DNA of 64,000 bases from Myotis daubentonii (lineage: Eukaryota; Chordata; Mammalia; Chiroptera; Vespertilionidae), in the NCBI RefSeq assembly GCF_963259705.1, contig NC_081844.1, positions 48,779,501 to 48,843,500 on the forward strand, read 5' to 3'. The translations under genes and the position numbers were made by a program. Shown here one piece after another: positions 46,838-59,921 of this stretch. Numbering within the stretch: position 1 is the stretch's first letter; each line of letters begins with the position of its first letter. The notes beneath the pieces were generated by a model. The model ran no database searches and was not told where the DNA came from. It worked only from the letters and a program-made list of their open reading frames with translations.

Positions 46838-47059
46838 CAGTGGTTTTCAACCTTCCTAATGTGGCGACCCTTTAATACAATTCCTCATGTTGTGGTGACC
46901 CCCAATTTCATTGTTACAAATTGAACATAATTAAAGCATAGTGATTAATCACAAAACAATATGTAATTATATATGTGTTTTCCCATGGTCTTAGGCGACC
47001 CCTGTGAAAGGGTCGTTTGACCCCCAAAGGGGTCACGACCCACAGGTTGAGAACTGCTG
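46838..47059. mobile_element. Non-autonomous hAT transposon, family B (copy 2)
   Basis: It starts CAGTGGTTTTCAACCTTCCT and ends GGTTGAGAACTGCTG, with perfect 8-bp TSD CTCTAGAT at 46830-46837 and 47060-47067. The right half, including the cgacccctgtgaaagggtcg palindrome, matches copy 1 at 22412. The central part differs. Confidence 0.93.
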
Positions 47060-47267
47060 CTCTAGATGATTGCCCTGGTTCTGTATTTCTTTGGGTGCAT
47101 AAAATATGCTAAAGTAACATAAGAGAATAACCATGATTTAAGATTAGTTAGGTACTTTTTAAAATAATGAATGCATTCTATAATAAATCAAACCTTAAGC
47201 CTTTGATAATATATTTACTTATTAAATTTAAATACATGAAAATTCAAGTAAATGGTCATTGAACACA

Positions 47268-47420
47268 CTGCTAAGAGGATGGACTCTGGAATCAAGTTGC
47301 TAGATTTGAACCTGAGCTGTAACATCTACTGTCTGCATGACCTTTGGCTATAATAATTAATCATTATTTTTTTTATCTTGTTTTCACTCTCTGTAAAAGA
47401 GGGATATTAATAGCAGCTAG
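47268..47420 (+). repeat. MIR SINE relic, sense
   Basis: aagaggatggactctggaat, then ctagatttgaacctgagctg, gcatgacctttgg and ctctgtaaaagagggatatt align with the MIR core and its Pol III B-box region. Confidence 0.75.
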
Positions 47421-47662
47421 ATAGAAAGAAATCAGACACAAAATAGTTTTTATTGTATTATTTCTCTTATATAAAATTATATGGCAGGCCAAACTAACCT
47501 GTGATAAAAATCATAATAGATCATTCTCATTGATAGGAACTACTACGGAAAACAGTATGAAGTTTTTGTAGTGCAGGAATGATCATGATAGAAATATGAA
47601 TTATATGGTTATAGGCATTTGTCTAAAGTTTGCCCTTAATATTTTCTAATTTCATTATTATA

Positions 47663-48288
47663 TCTAGTAAAGAGGGAATATGCTAATTGACCCTCACACC
47701 ATTGCAAAGATGACAGCGCCCACAGCGAATAACAAAGGAATATGCTAACCGACTTCCCTGCCCTCAAAGATGGCAGCACCCACAGCCAATAAGGAGGGAA
47801 TATGCTAATTGACTGTCCCACCCTCAAAAAATGGTGATGCCCACAGCCACAAGATGGCCGGCAGGGGAGGTCAGTTGTGGGCAATCAGGCCAGCAGGGGA
47901 GGGCAGTTGTGGGGGACCAGGCCTGCAGGGGAGGGCAGTTGGGGGTGACTGGGCCAGTTGGGGAGGGCAGTTGGGGGCGACCAGGTCTGCAGGGGAGGGC
48001 AGTTGGGGGTAATCGACCCAGCAGGGGAGCAGTTAGGTGTTGATCAGGCTGGCAGGGAAATGGTTAGGGGGTGATCAGGCTGGCAGGCAGAAGCAATTAG
48101 GGGCAATCAGGCAGGCAGGCAAGAAGTTGGGAGCCAGCAGTTCCAGATTGTGAGAGGGATGTCCGACTGCCGGCAGTGTACTAAACCAGCAGTTGAACAT
48201 CCCCCAAGGGGTCCCAGATTGGAGAGGGTGCAGGCTGTGCGAGGGACAACCACCTCCAGCGCACAAATTTTGTGCACCAGATCTCTTG
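47663..48288 (+). mobile_element. Non-autonomous Helitron, diverged, with two internal arrays
   Basis: The 5' end TCTAGTAAAGAGGG is degraded from TCCTATATAATAAAGAGGG. The 3' end is hairpin gcacaaattttgtgc plus ATCTCTTG, where CTAG has become CTTG. Near the 5' end three tandem units of about 60-65 bp start with gaatatgctaa (about 47678, 47739 and 47798). At 47855-48060 is a G-rich minisatellite related to the one at 16360-16640. Near the 3' end a gatgtccgactgcc ... ttgaacatccccc pair is a decayed version of the inverted repeat of copy 1. An older relative of the 16247 element. Confidence 0.85.
47855..48060 (+). repeat. G-rich minisatellite inside Helitron
   Basis: Units of about 32 bp (gcaggggagggcagttgggg plus gaccaggcc) repeat at least five times and create spurious glycine-rich frames. 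Confidence 0.85.
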
Positions 48289-48757
48289 TATATAAATAAT
48301 ACCTCAATATTTTTAAAAATATGATCATGATAAAAATATTAAATACAAATTCAGTCTACTATAGAATAAAGGCATCCTAATAAACAAATGATCAATGACT
48401 GCTCTGGAGGCCAGGGCTTGGTTGTGGCCCTACTTTGCCTGTTATGATCCTGGCAGGTACCAGCTATGAGCCTTCCTTCTGTTGCTCCACAAATACTTTT
48501 TCATGACTTCATGTGCAGACACATCAAGGTTGATCAAGACATAAACTTTTCTTAAAGGAATCAAAATTGGAGCAAATGTTGGCATTTCTTAGTTTGCCTC
48601 CCATCTTGTAGAAGATGAGTTTGATGCTTATTAAGTGCTCTTTAAGCTTGAACTAAGTAGAAGAATTCATTCTACTGAACCTATGGAATAGATTTGCAAC
48701 ACCAAGAAATAAATGATGAGGACCAAAACAACTGCCACACCCACTATTCCACACTGA
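48289..48757. other. No gene or recognised repeat
   Basis: Nothing supported. Confidence 0.45.
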
Positions 48758-48890
48758 GGCAGCATAGTATGAGAGGCAGAAACTATGAAGTCTGGAAGCT
48801 GAGTACAAGGACAAGTTTTGCAATTTATTTGCTGTGTGTTTTTATAAATTTGCTTAAAATCTCACTTTCACTGTTTTAAAGAGTCTGATG
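48758..48890 (+). repeat. Probable MIR relic, sense
   Basis: gcagcatagtatgagaggca, then aagtctggaagctgagtaca and ttgctgtgtg follow MIR wording with the B-box region lost. Confidence 0.45.
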
Positions 48891-50334
48891 CAATATCCCC
48901 TTAAATATGCTAGTTTGGGAAACATTATATATATATATACAGAGAGAGAGAGACAAAACCGCAGTGTATAACAGCTAGAATACATATTTGCTTATCTTGT
49001 TGCAGGATAAAGTTGATTTCAATAAAAATTAAAGTGTTCAGATGTAGCATCTCATAAGTGTCAGGTTATATTTTAGCTAACATTTGCTAAGTGCAAGTTA
49101 TTATCACGGTTTTAAAATACTGAGGTATCAAAGGAGTCTTTTTCATTCCACTATGGAATATGATTATATTTCTAGAGTACTTTGGAAACCTAGAGACTTC
49201 AGGAAAGACCATTCTTTTTGGTCTCTTTATAGAGTTGCATATAAATAGTTGGTCACTGCGATATTTGCTTTATGTTTTAGTAGCAATGGTGAAATCATAT
49301 GTATCCCAACTGACTTCTTGGGTTACATCTTGATAAAAGTAAGAATACATTACCACCACACTTTATGCCACAGGTAATTTCCTTTGAATCCTAAGAGAGT
49401 CCAGCAATTTTACACTTTTCACTTGAGAGAGCCACTTCTGATGTTAAAACAAAACAAAAATAAAACATGGACAGAAAAAATTGCATCCATCCAAAGACTT
49501 GCTCTGGTCAAACTGCACAGCTGTAAAATGTAAATGAAGCGCTAGAGTCAAATATTTCCTAATTGCCTGTTTTAATACCGTCTGTTCATTTGCTGCATTT
49601 GGTAATGTGCCACTAAATATGTAAAAACAAGTTAGTTACACTATATTACTCGAAAAAGATGCTATCTTCAGTAAAGATCAGGGAAATTTGTTTATATTGG
49701 CTTCCAGAAATATATTAACAAAATAAAACCATTTATCAGTGAGAGAATTTTAAATGCATCCCATTCCTCTTCATAGTCTGCTTTATTTTGGCTTGTTAGT
49801 ATGTGAGTATTGAAAATACGGAGGTTTACTTTGATGTGCTGGAAAATGTATGACATTACTTACGAGAGAAAAATAATAATTGTCACCACTGTTGAACAAT
49901 TATGCTTTCTTATCCCTCGGAGGCTCTTACAATTTTTCATTTCTGGCTATGAGTAGGAGGAATTTCTTAAAGTTTAGACAGTGACTATCTTAGGATCAGT
50001 TAAAAATGAAAAGTACTAGTAAACCTAAACCAAGTGCTTGTCTTCACGCAGACAAAATAATTAGTGCTTGAGTTCATTCATTGAAGTCATGCATCTTGTG
50101 TCTGTATACAAAGCTAATGATTAAAGGAATATTTTTCAGCCTCAGAAAAATAGTCTGTTAGGTTGTTCTTTTCTCAAAATAATGAGGAATCAATTGTGTT
50201 CCAAGAATCACAAGAGACATGGTTCCTTTTTTCTGGGAAAGAAAGTTAATTAGGGAAAAAGGAAAGCTAATAAAAATAATTGAGTGCTAGCCAAATGCCA
50301 GCTGCTTATCAAATATCAAGTATAGAACCAGAAA
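48891..50334. other. No gene; short (AT)n(AG)n tract
   Basis: A compound AT then AG dinucleotide tract lies at 48927-48953. The stretch 49480-50110 has balanced composition without repeats and might be conserved noncoding DNA, which cannot be tested here. Confidence 0.4.
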
Positions 50335-50790
50335 TGTTAGTGGAGGGCTTAAATCAACAGGCTTTGGAGTCAGACATAATTCAAATTTTTTGTTGTTAGT
50401 CCTCACTTGAGAATATTTTTGCACTGATATTTTTAGAGAGAGTGGAAGGGAGAGGTGGAGACAGAGAAATAGAGAAACACTGATGTGAGAGAGACAAATC
50501 TATTGGTTGCCTCCTGCATGCACCCCAACTAGGGTGGGGGATAGAGCCTGCTACCCAGGTACTTGCCCTTGACTGGAATTGAACCTGAGACCCTTCAGTC
50601 CATGGGCCGATGCTCTATCAACTGAGCCAAACAGGCTAGGGCCATAATTCAATTTGAACCACCTTGTATAGTGAAAGGAACCATTTTCTCAAGTGTAAAA
50701 CAGAAATAATACTGTCACCTACATGTCGTGATTTCTGTAAGAATTAAATAACATACAAAAGCCTTAAGTATCTAACATGTACTCAATAAA
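50335..50790 (+). repeat. MIR relic split by a VES SINE
   Basis: The left part (aggctttggagtcagacata) and right part (tttgaaccaccttg, then ctcaagtgtaaaacagaaat and aataatactgtcacctac) join into a sense MIR once the VES and one TSD copy are removed. Confidence 0.65.
50389..50642 (-). mobile_element. VES-type SINE, antisense, inserted in MIR
   Basis: On the minus strand it reads gccctagcctgtttggctca, B box ggttcaattcc and the older-subfamily body with tctctgtctccacctctccc. TSD cataattcaa(a/t)tt lies at 50375-50388 and 50643-50656. Confidence 0.92.
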
Positions 50791-51579
50791 GTGCTTTCTA
50801 TCATTACTTTATTATTATTTTTTGGTTGAATCATCACAGCAATCCTGAGACATATATGTTGTTATCTTATACAAATTAAGAAAAGTAAAGTCTCAAAAAT
50901 TAAAATGACCTTGCCAAAGATATGCAGCTAACGTAATTTAAACTTGAATCTTTAAAGCTGACTGCACTCGCCTCCTTCCCACTTTCTGGTTTGTGTAAGG
51001 CAGCAGTTGCTCCATCCAGGCCACTGTACAGGTCACACTGTAGAAAATGGGGAGACTATTCACACAGACAAGGTTACATTTACAATTTTAATGTTCATCA
51101 CAGTAATTATCTCTTAACTGCTACTTTATCAGTTAAGTGGCACAATATTGGACCAAAAAGTATTATCCCATTTAATGTTCAGAAGATCCTGAAACATAGA
51201 CATATTTCTTTTTGTTTTACAATGAGAAAAGTGATCACAGAGCAAGGGATTTGTCATGATCAGATAACCAAATGTGAAGAAGATCCATTACTTGAAACCA
51301 TGTCTACCATTTTCTAAAGTTTATGATATAAGAAAAAGCAACACTGCTCCCCATGTGAGTCCAGCAAATAAGATTAAATTTATATTTTCAAGAACTGGTC
51401 TTGCCAACATGAGCTGTTACATTCACCTCTACTCTTAAAGAAATTTTACTGGGTCTTACAACATATACAGTTATGACTTCCAGCTTTTATGGCTACAGTG
51501 GAAATAATTGGTGGGAAATTTAAAAGCAAATTGTCTTCTCTTTGGTGTCCTTAGAACCAATCAGAGCACTAAAACTGTT
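50791..51579. other. Possible ancient MIR/L2-class relics, no gene
   Basis: The runs 50830-50965 (aatcatcacagcaatcctga ... gaccttgccaaagatatgca) and 51155-51290 share wording with the common ancient repeat ('aaccctgtgaggtaggta ... cttgcccaaggtcacacagc'). A 108-codon frame at 50991-51317 covers the second and has no domain. Confidence 0.4.
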
Positions 51580-51825
51580 GCAGTTTTCTGATAGTTTTGA
51601 AGTAAATTGTAGTCTACTTTCATTCTTTTGCATGTGGCTCTCCTATTTTCCCAACACTATTCATTGAAGAGGCTTTCTTTCAGCCACTGTGTGTTTTTAG
51701 GGCCTTTGTCAACAATGATTTGCCCATATGCGGGTGGTTTGATTTCTGGGCTTCTGTTTCTGTTCCACTGGTCTGCGTGCCTATTTTTCTGCCAATACCA
51801 TGCTGTTTAGTAAAACTTTAAATAA
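51580..51825 (-). mobile_element. L1 ORF2 fragment, antisense
   Basis: cttttgcatgtggctctcct near 51627, then ttttcccaacactattcatt, gtttgatttctgggcttctg near 51737 and tgccaataccatgctgttt near 51790 are antisense L1 ORF2. Both ends are truncated. Confidence 0.75.
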
Positions 51826-52232
51826 GGGTTTGATAAGCTTAATATTATTACATAAAAAGAATTAATGGATAGCACAGAATGAGACCTCTGGAATGAGCAT
51901 CAGCCCTTTGATGTTCACTTTCTATCAGTTGTTAAACATTTGGATATCGTATTGATTTCACTATTTAGCACACTTTCTTTATTAGTCAGTATGCAAACAC
52001 AGCTATGCTTCACATTTAAATGCATCACCCAAGGGCTATTCTATTTACACTCCAGCTCCTTCTCTCTTTTCTCTTTCTATTGAGGATTTGTATGCTTTTC
52101 TGGGGTACGTTTAATAAGCCAAGAGAAATTTGACTTGTCTATTAGAATAGCTTAAGTAAGATTTGGAGATGGTGAATGGGAATAGACTTTCTGAGAAATG
52201 AACAAAAAAACTATAATATTTATATATGTATA
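51826..52232. other. No gene or recognised repeat
   Basis: Nothing supported. Confidence 0.45.
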
Positions 52233-52552
52233 TAGTTGACCCTTGAACACTTGAGGATTGGTGGTGCCAACTCCCTGCACAGTCAAATATCTGAGTATGA
52301 GTTGTGATTTCCCAAAAACTTAAGGTATCCCTTGGTACCCATTTGTGATTGGTTCTAAGAAACCCTGTGGATACCAAAATCCATGAATGTTCAACTACCT
52401 TATATAAAAATGGTGTAGATCAGTGCATCCACTTGGCCCTCCTCATTTGTGGACTCCCAACTGTAGATCAAAAACAACATAGGTACTCATTGAAAACCTC
52501 CACATGTAGTGGATCTGTGCATTTCAAAACCATGTTGATCAAGGATCAATTG
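52233..52552. mobile_element. MER2/Tigger-like DNA transposon relic
   Basis: The left end tagttgacccttgaacactt and the right end gttgatcaaggatcaattg are diverged inverted copies of the pogo/Tigger MER2 terminus (cagttgacccttgaacaa). It is preceded by TA, as expected for this superfamily. It is non-coding; the frames at 52111-52570 are incidental. Confidence 0.7.
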
Positions 52553-55500
52553 CATACACTTTTCTTCTAGAAGTATGTATCCTAAGCATAAAATGATAGT
52601 TGGTTCATGTTGCTATGGCCATTGGATCAGCTCCTTTATTATCAACCAAAGTAAGGACAAATCCATCTCCAGCCTCCAAAGAATTTATGAAATGAAGAAA
52701 AGATACTGTTTTCAAAATAAGCTGCAGATCATAGATTAACTAAAGCAGTACCACTGTGACATCAAATCCTGTTTACAGAGAGAAAATTAGAGGTCATATT
52801 GCCAACCCTTAACTCTTCATTAGGTGTGAAAAATGTGAGATCAAGAATATGAAAAATGTTTTCTTCTACCTACTAGTACTTGTCTTTTGGTAGTACAGGT
52901 TTTCAATTACATGAAAGCTAGCTTCTTTAAATTGTATCTATGGTACTATGTTCCCATTTGCTTATTTTAATCCTCGCAGCTATGCTCCCCAGGGACTTAT
53001 CAGTGGCTTTCTCTGTGAGGAAACACATGGAAGCCAATGGGCCTGGAAGGATATGTAAGGTAGCTGGATGAGACTAAGGATAATGTCTAGAATGATTCTT
53101 ATGTGAGGTATTTCCCTGGGAGCTTTTAACAGCTAATTCTGAGGACAGAGGTGCAGGGAAACCAGAGAACTGATGCTAAAACAAAAATAGAGGTAGACGT
53201 TTTATAAAGATGGAGCATGTTGGATAAAGTAGCAGAATAGTTTTTAGAAGTAACCATGTAGGAGATTGGAAAGAGTACTAACATGAAGAGGATTGGCTTT
53301 TAAAGACTCATACTGTTAATTCTTATTTCAAATATCTGCTTTTCAAAGTGTCTTGGTTCTGGAATGCGTCTGCTGTTCTACTGGCTCAGTGTAAATGTGC
53401 CAAAATGACAGTTGGAATTGATTATTGTGATCTTGGCTTCAAAGAGTAATCATTGCAAACAAAAATGCTAGTAGAAAAGTCCACCAAAGAAAGTCAATCA
53501 GTGTTCGGATTCTCTACCCTGACAGAACAAGAAACGTAGGAGTTTGGGAGTATGGAGAATTGAGAAATAGTACATCTCTCTGTTTTCATAAGTGCTTTGA
53601 TCTTAGAAGGCAGATGGATGGCAGAAGAATGAACAGTTTGGACACTAATTTCATTTCAGATGGCTCTACAGATACTCTTCTGTGTTACTAGATATTACAT
53701 ATGGTAACAGAATGTTGTTTGGTGGGATGACAGAAGGTTAATAGTTAATGAGGAATTAAATTCCAATTGATTAGTCATGAATACTGGATAGAAGGATATA
53801 ATATCTCTCTTTTTCTATTGACTAATTATATCACCTGATAAAAGGGCTCATATTGGATTATTCCTTAAAATCAGGGGTTCACTGGGAAAAGACAAGCAGG
53901 AATTTTTATAAGATTAATGAATATAATGATTCTCTTTTTATTGCTTTGTAATAAATCAGCTTGCCCTATTAGCACACAGTAGGAAGCTATGTGAAGGGTT
54001 TCAGAATCTTTCAACATTTTCCAATGATTCCAGTGAAATAGCACACTGCTTTTTCATTATTTTGAGGGATACTAAATAACTCTCTGCATAAAAACATATA
54101 ACATATAATGGGAAAATTTTTGTTAGAGAACCGTGTTATTTCCAGCCATGTCGGGCCCAAACATTCGTCGCCAAAGGATGACAAGAGAGCAGATTATTTT
54201 TTTTTATTCTGTAAGTAATGTTCTTATAATTGTAGTTGCCAAGTTTGATCCTTGGTAGTGTTTGTCTGAGTCCCTCAAGTGTAATCTAACCCCTCACAAT
54301 TTTGCCATGTACTTTGACCTATCCTAAAGCAGCAAATAAAATATTGTACATATAAAACACATTTTGAGACTTGAATCTATAAATATCCACTAACGTGGGC
54401 CTTATAAATTCTCACATACTTAAATTTAAGGTCTAAACTAACTCATATTTAAATAAGTTCAAGATTATTTTCTGAACATAGTAATGTATGTATATACTAA
54501 TTCGTGCAAGTCATGGAACATTACTTAATAAAAATTACTTAAGTTTGTAATAGAAATTTTCCTATATTACTAGCAACTCCTGTATGATTTTCAAAGCAGC
54601 TACCCAAATCCTAGAAGTTCTGGTCTTGGCTGGCAGAGCCAGGCAGAGGCACTAAAATGATCTTAAGTATTGAACTTTTCATCATCCAAAAAATTCAAAT
54701 TCTTAGGTAAAATTGTGTTCTTGAAACTGTGGGTGAAAATAACCAGTTTGCAGTTTTCTGAGGGAAATACTTTAGATTTATGAATTTATTGGAATGCATA
54801 GGTTTAATCAAGAGGTGGATATTATACCCAACTTCCAAAATTTAAGATGAATGCCCAAATAAAAAAAAACTGATAAATATTTGGGACAAATGTATTAAAC
54901 TCTACATTGAATTATTTCTAAAGCAGCATACAGAAAATATACAATTATAAAAAAAGTATATTCTTTACCTGTATATATGAAAGATTACTAAAAGTTATCT
55001 ATTTCAAAATCCATTTTTCAACATTTTTCAAAATTTTCTTTTTTCTGTCCAATTTATTTGGCATGTCTTCTGGAGTTTCTTTTATATCTAAATTCCAGTT
55101 CAACAATCTCTCCTCTCACAAGAGTAGTTCTTTCCTGCTTCCTCCTCCTTTTCTTAAAACTAGTTAAACTGAGTAAGCTAGCCTCTTTTCCATTAATTAA
55201 AAAATATTTTTGTTCAGATTACCAAACAGTACTGAAAAACAAATAGACAGATACAATGATTCTAGGGGTCAGAAACGAGATATAACTCTCAATTTTCACA
55301 AGATTTTTTTTTCAATTTCTAGATATATTTATCACCTGATAACTTTCTGATGTTAATTATGGAAGTTGGGGGAATGAAAGCCTAAGGAGTTAGGAATTAT
55401 GTGGAAAGCCAGCACAGAAATAACCTCTTTACATCAGTATTTTCCTATTTTCACTATGTGTTACATGCACATCCATGACTGTTCTTGAAGAGATATTTAT

Positions 55501-56603
55501 TCTCCTTCCATTAATGGAGTTCTATTTTATGGTTTTTATTACCCACACTGCAATTCCTCTTAAAGTTTTGCCTTGAAAAGTAAGAAACATCTTTTCTCTT
55601 TATATGCATTCCATAAAGTGCAAAGTGCAAGGTGTTATAGATAAGTGTTCACACATTTTTAAGACCATTTTTTGTTGTTGTTTATCAAAATAAAATAAAG
55701 TGGGTTTAAGATGTTTGGTGAGAAAGCATTTCCACACAATTTATTGAGGCTATGGGCATAGCTTCCTGAAAAGGGGATTCTGCACATTACCTGCTCTTAT
55801 CTTGGGTTTAATGTCCTATTTTTGTTCAAGAAAAGCACAAACATGGCATCCATAAAGGATATTGCCTTTTATAATATGTATTTAGATAACTGTAATGCTA
55901 AGTGAATTTCTTGGAACTGTTAAAATACATGGGAAAATCGGGGATACATTCTTAACAGCATCTTGGGTCTGCTTCAGTTTACCTTGTGGGTGACCTTACA
56001 ATCATCTTTTTTGGAATCTCTCCAGGAAATTTAGAATTCATAGTGAGTGTTACCACTCACTCCATTCCTCAGATACAAGACTTGATTATATGGATGTATT
56101 TACATCTGCATGAAGGAATTTTTAAACAGTTCTAATGTGGTTACCAACACAAAAATTTCAGTATTTATGTAATCTGAAAGAGTACCCTTTTCTTTTATTA
56201 CTATACACAATAGTTCATTTATTATAATTACCAATTCAATTCATGTTTACTTATTTACTTATTTATATGTTGCCTTTATGTTATCTTATAAAATAATTTG
56301 TGACTTGAAAAAGTAGAAGTCTTATTATGTGTTTTTCTGAACTTCTTCCCTATAAACCAGTATAGAAATATCTTTGTCATCATGCCACACTGTTATCTTG
56401 TCATCCATGACACACTCTCTAGTGTTATATCCAGTTTTACTGTCTCAGTTCTTTGGTCATATCATCTAAATGTAAGGTTGCCACCAACATTATACCAGTC
56501 ATTAAAGAGTTTTGTGATATTTTATGTCCAAAAATAATAGTAAAGTTTAAACATTCCAAATTCATTTAAATTTTGGACATAAGATTAAAAATTGTTGGTA
56601 CAA
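52553..56603. other. Long stretch with no gene or recognised repeat
   Basis: About 4 kb of AT-rich DNA has no VES, Helitron, hAT or clear L1 copy. It is the longest transposon-free interval in the window, with only one short frame (55058-55246) and no domain. Confidence 0.5.
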
Positions 56604-56920
56604 TCCTAATATGCAAATCAACCAAACAGTGGAACGAACAGTCACTATGACATGCACTGACTACCAGGGAGCAGACACTCACTGCAGGAGCTGCCCCCTG
56701 GTTGTCACTGCACTCCCACAGGGGGAGCACTGCTCAGCCAGAAGCTGGGCTCATGGCTGGTGAGCACAGCAGTGGTGGTGGGAGCCTCTCCCGCCTCCAC
56801 AGCAGTGCTAAGCCATCAGTCAGACATCCACCGAGGGCTCCTGGACTGTGAGAGGGTGCAGGCTGAGCTGAGGAAGCGCCCCCCCAACCAGTGCACGAAT
56901 TCCGTGCACCAGGCCTCTAG
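56604..56920 (+). mobile_element. Non-autonomous Helitron (short form)
   Basis: It starts TCCTAATATGCAAATC (terminal motif with an internal deletion) and ends AGGCCTCTAG. The terminal hairpin GTGCACG-aattc-CGTGCAC at 56891-56909 has a perfect 7-bp stem. Flanks are A (56603) and T (56921), with no TSD. The body (actatgacatgcactgacta onward) is shared with the Helitron at 60879-61345. Confidence 0.92.
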
Positions 56921-58279
56921 TATAAAAATAAACTTTTAAGATTGCCAATGATTTAAAAAACCTTTCTGCACTTATATGTGAGTCAAAGTCAATAAAGTTT
57001 TACATTGACGTTCTACAGAAGCAGTGATTTTTGTCAAATGTCAAATTTCCTCTTGTCTGAAGCTAGTCATTTATTAAGTAAAGTATTTTAGAATAGATAT
57101 ACATGGATGGAATTTCTGAATATACAATTACAGGTTGCCTTTTAATTAGTTGTTTCAGAACATATAAGCTTCTGTTTACAGAGAAAAGGTCTGAATACTA
57201 TTATTTTTAGATGTCTCATTATTTTAATTACAGAAACCATGATACTTTTCCCCAAAGGTTAATTGGCTTAAGAATTTTGGCTCAATTCTTTTTTATTCAT
57301 TACTTCAATTTCCCTGGAGTGGAAGTGATACTAATCAAAGAAGAGACAGAGAGAAATATTTATAGTTATAATACATTAAACATATAACATACATATAGGA
57401 GCTTATAGAAAAAGACATAGTTATAAAACTTTCAGTTATTAGAACTAGTTTGAATGAAACACTGATTGAACCTCTGTGCATATTTTTTTCAATAATCATC
57501 TTTCCTGAAGTCAAATAATTACTTAAGTGTATCATTGAGGCTTATCTCTAATTGACTTGATAGCATATAACCCACAGATGTTATCTCACAAGGGTTCATT
57601 ATAAGTTCTCAACTTCAACTATCCCCACCTTACTCCCTACCAATAATAGGTTGCTTTATACCTAAAAGAAAAACTTGAGTTTTTAGCATATCCTGATCTC
57701 ATCTCAGTCTAGCAGGAAATACACATGCACTATTTAGAAAAGTAATTAAAGTCATATTGGATCTCTGTTTATCATCCCTTAATACAACTGAGGCATTAGT
57801 CATGTAAATATGCACTTCCTTTCTAATGCTTTCAGTCTCTTATTAAGTGTTCTTTTCTTTATATCTTTAAATATTCTGTTGCCCCTAATGTCTTTTCAAT
57901 GATTAATTTAAATTATTTTGGGGACTATTATTTTAATCTCTCATTCAAACTATTTGAGATGAAGTTTAATTAGAACCTACATGTGCTCCTCATTTTTATC
58001 CTCTCCATTTGGCTTTAAGTCTTGTACTACTACATATAGTAAAGTCTTCACTTAAGGCATCTATAGGTTTTTGGAAATGATAACAGGAAATACAACAAAA
58101 ATTGTTTTACCAAAGGCTAATTGATAAAAAACAAGAGTTCCTATAACATATTTCTGATCACAAAAACATCAACAAACTTCTAAATAAAAACCCAAAACAC
58201 TTTTAATATTAAACATTGAAATAAATGTGAGCTACACATACACTAAGAAAGATTAATCAAAATAAGTAAGACAATGATC
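56921..58279. other. No gene or recognised repeat
   Basis: AT-rich; nothing supported. Confidence 0.5.
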
Positions 58280-58430
58280 TTCCAACCTGCTTATCCCAGT
58301 TCAGGGCCTCAGGTAGCCAGAGCCTCCCCCGGCAGCTCAGATGCAAGGTGCAGTGAGCTGAGTGTATATTCTGGCACATTAAAACTGGATGGAAATCAAG
58401 AAAGAAAAAGTCTGAGAAACCAGGCAACAG
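58280..58430 (+). repeat. Possible ancient interspersed repeat
   Basis: caacctgcttatcccagttc, then agggcctcaggtagccagag, cctcccccggcagctcagat and gcaaggtgc match wording of a widespread old vertebrate repeat whose name I cannot assign safely. The 79-codon frame through it is probably incidental. Confidence 0.4.
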
Positions 58431-59724
58431 GGCTCTTTACTATCAGGAAGTCCCAAGGTCACAGTCTAACTGCAGACTGGAGAGCAAAGTGTTGGGATGA
58501 GAATGGAGAATGAAAGTCTCTCAAAAGGACAATAAGTGAACTTAAGAAATGTGAATGTTTGACTGAGGAAGCAGAAAATAAAATGAAGACGTGAGAAAAG
58601 TAAATAGGCCAAAAAAATCCCTACTATTTTATGTCAGCAGAATCAATAACAACATTGTTACCCCATTACTACTACCATTAGTACCAGTATTATCTGCAAA
58701 ACAAACTGTGATTAGAATATGAAACTAAATATGACCTTAATAGTGTAATTTTTCTGTCATTTATTTTAAGATATAGTAGTAGAGTCCATCTATGGAGAAA
58801 ATGCTGAGGAATACAACCAGGGGGCATAGAAGAAAGTGTAGCTGACTAAAGGTGAGATGTAAAGGTAGGCATCAAATTTTCTCCATGTTTACAGTGAAAG
58901 TTGTGCTAAGATGAAGGAACTTTTAGATCAATAATAGCCTTGTCTTATAATGTGGAAATACTGACCTTAACATAAATGCTAAACACTGACCTTAACAGAA
59001 ACATAGATTGAATATATATTTTAAAATTAGAAATGTAATCTAAAGAATAATTAACAAAATATATATAACAATTGTCAAAACTAAAATTGTTAAAATTTAA
59101 TAAAATATTTATACTTTATAGTCCATATTATTATGTCTATTAGTGAGAAAGTAGCCACCACCTGACCTGACAAAGCGTACTTACTATACATCGCTAAGAG
59201 ATCCTAGAAAATTAGCTGGATGCAGTGCAGAGGGAACATGAGGATTTCATCCTTGGAACAGGTGAAATAGCTCTACTTGTGTGTGGGAATACTATGCTGC
59301 TTGCTGATTTCTACCTATACTCTAGTATTTTATCTTATTTTCTTTCTATTTATAAAATTCTGCGAGTTGTAGTTGGTACAGTGGACACCAAACCAGAGAC
59401 TACATATCCTGGCCAGTAGAGGTGGCATCATGCCTAGTGTGAGACCAGTGGAATTGAAGTGATGGATATATGCATACCACTTACTTCCTCTTCCCCACTT
59501 CCATAGCCTGAGATCCAAAGCTAGAAGCCAAACAACATATTTAGGATTGCAAAGTAAAACTCAACCTAAATATTGTGGCTCATCAATATTTGGAAAGATG
59601 GGACGAGAGAATATAATTCCTATCATTATTAATTAAACTGAAAAGTACACACAAAATTCTATTCAAATGACATTGCTGGAAATTAATTAATGTGAACATA
59701 CCTAACTGCAGAAAAGACTTAAGA
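58431..59724. other. No gene or recognised repeat
   Basis: AT-rich; nothing supported. Confidence 0.5.
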
Positions 59725-59921
59725 ACAGATTGGTGGTTTCCAAGGGCAGGGGTAGCATGGAGGTTGAGGGTGGGGATTATGGATGAATGAGGTCAAACTT
59801 CCAGTTAAAAAATGAATAAGTCCTGGGATGTAATGTACAATATAGTGACCATAGTGAAAGTTGTTAAGAGAGAAGATTCTAAAAGTTCTCGCTATACAAA
59901 CACACAAAAATTATAACTATA

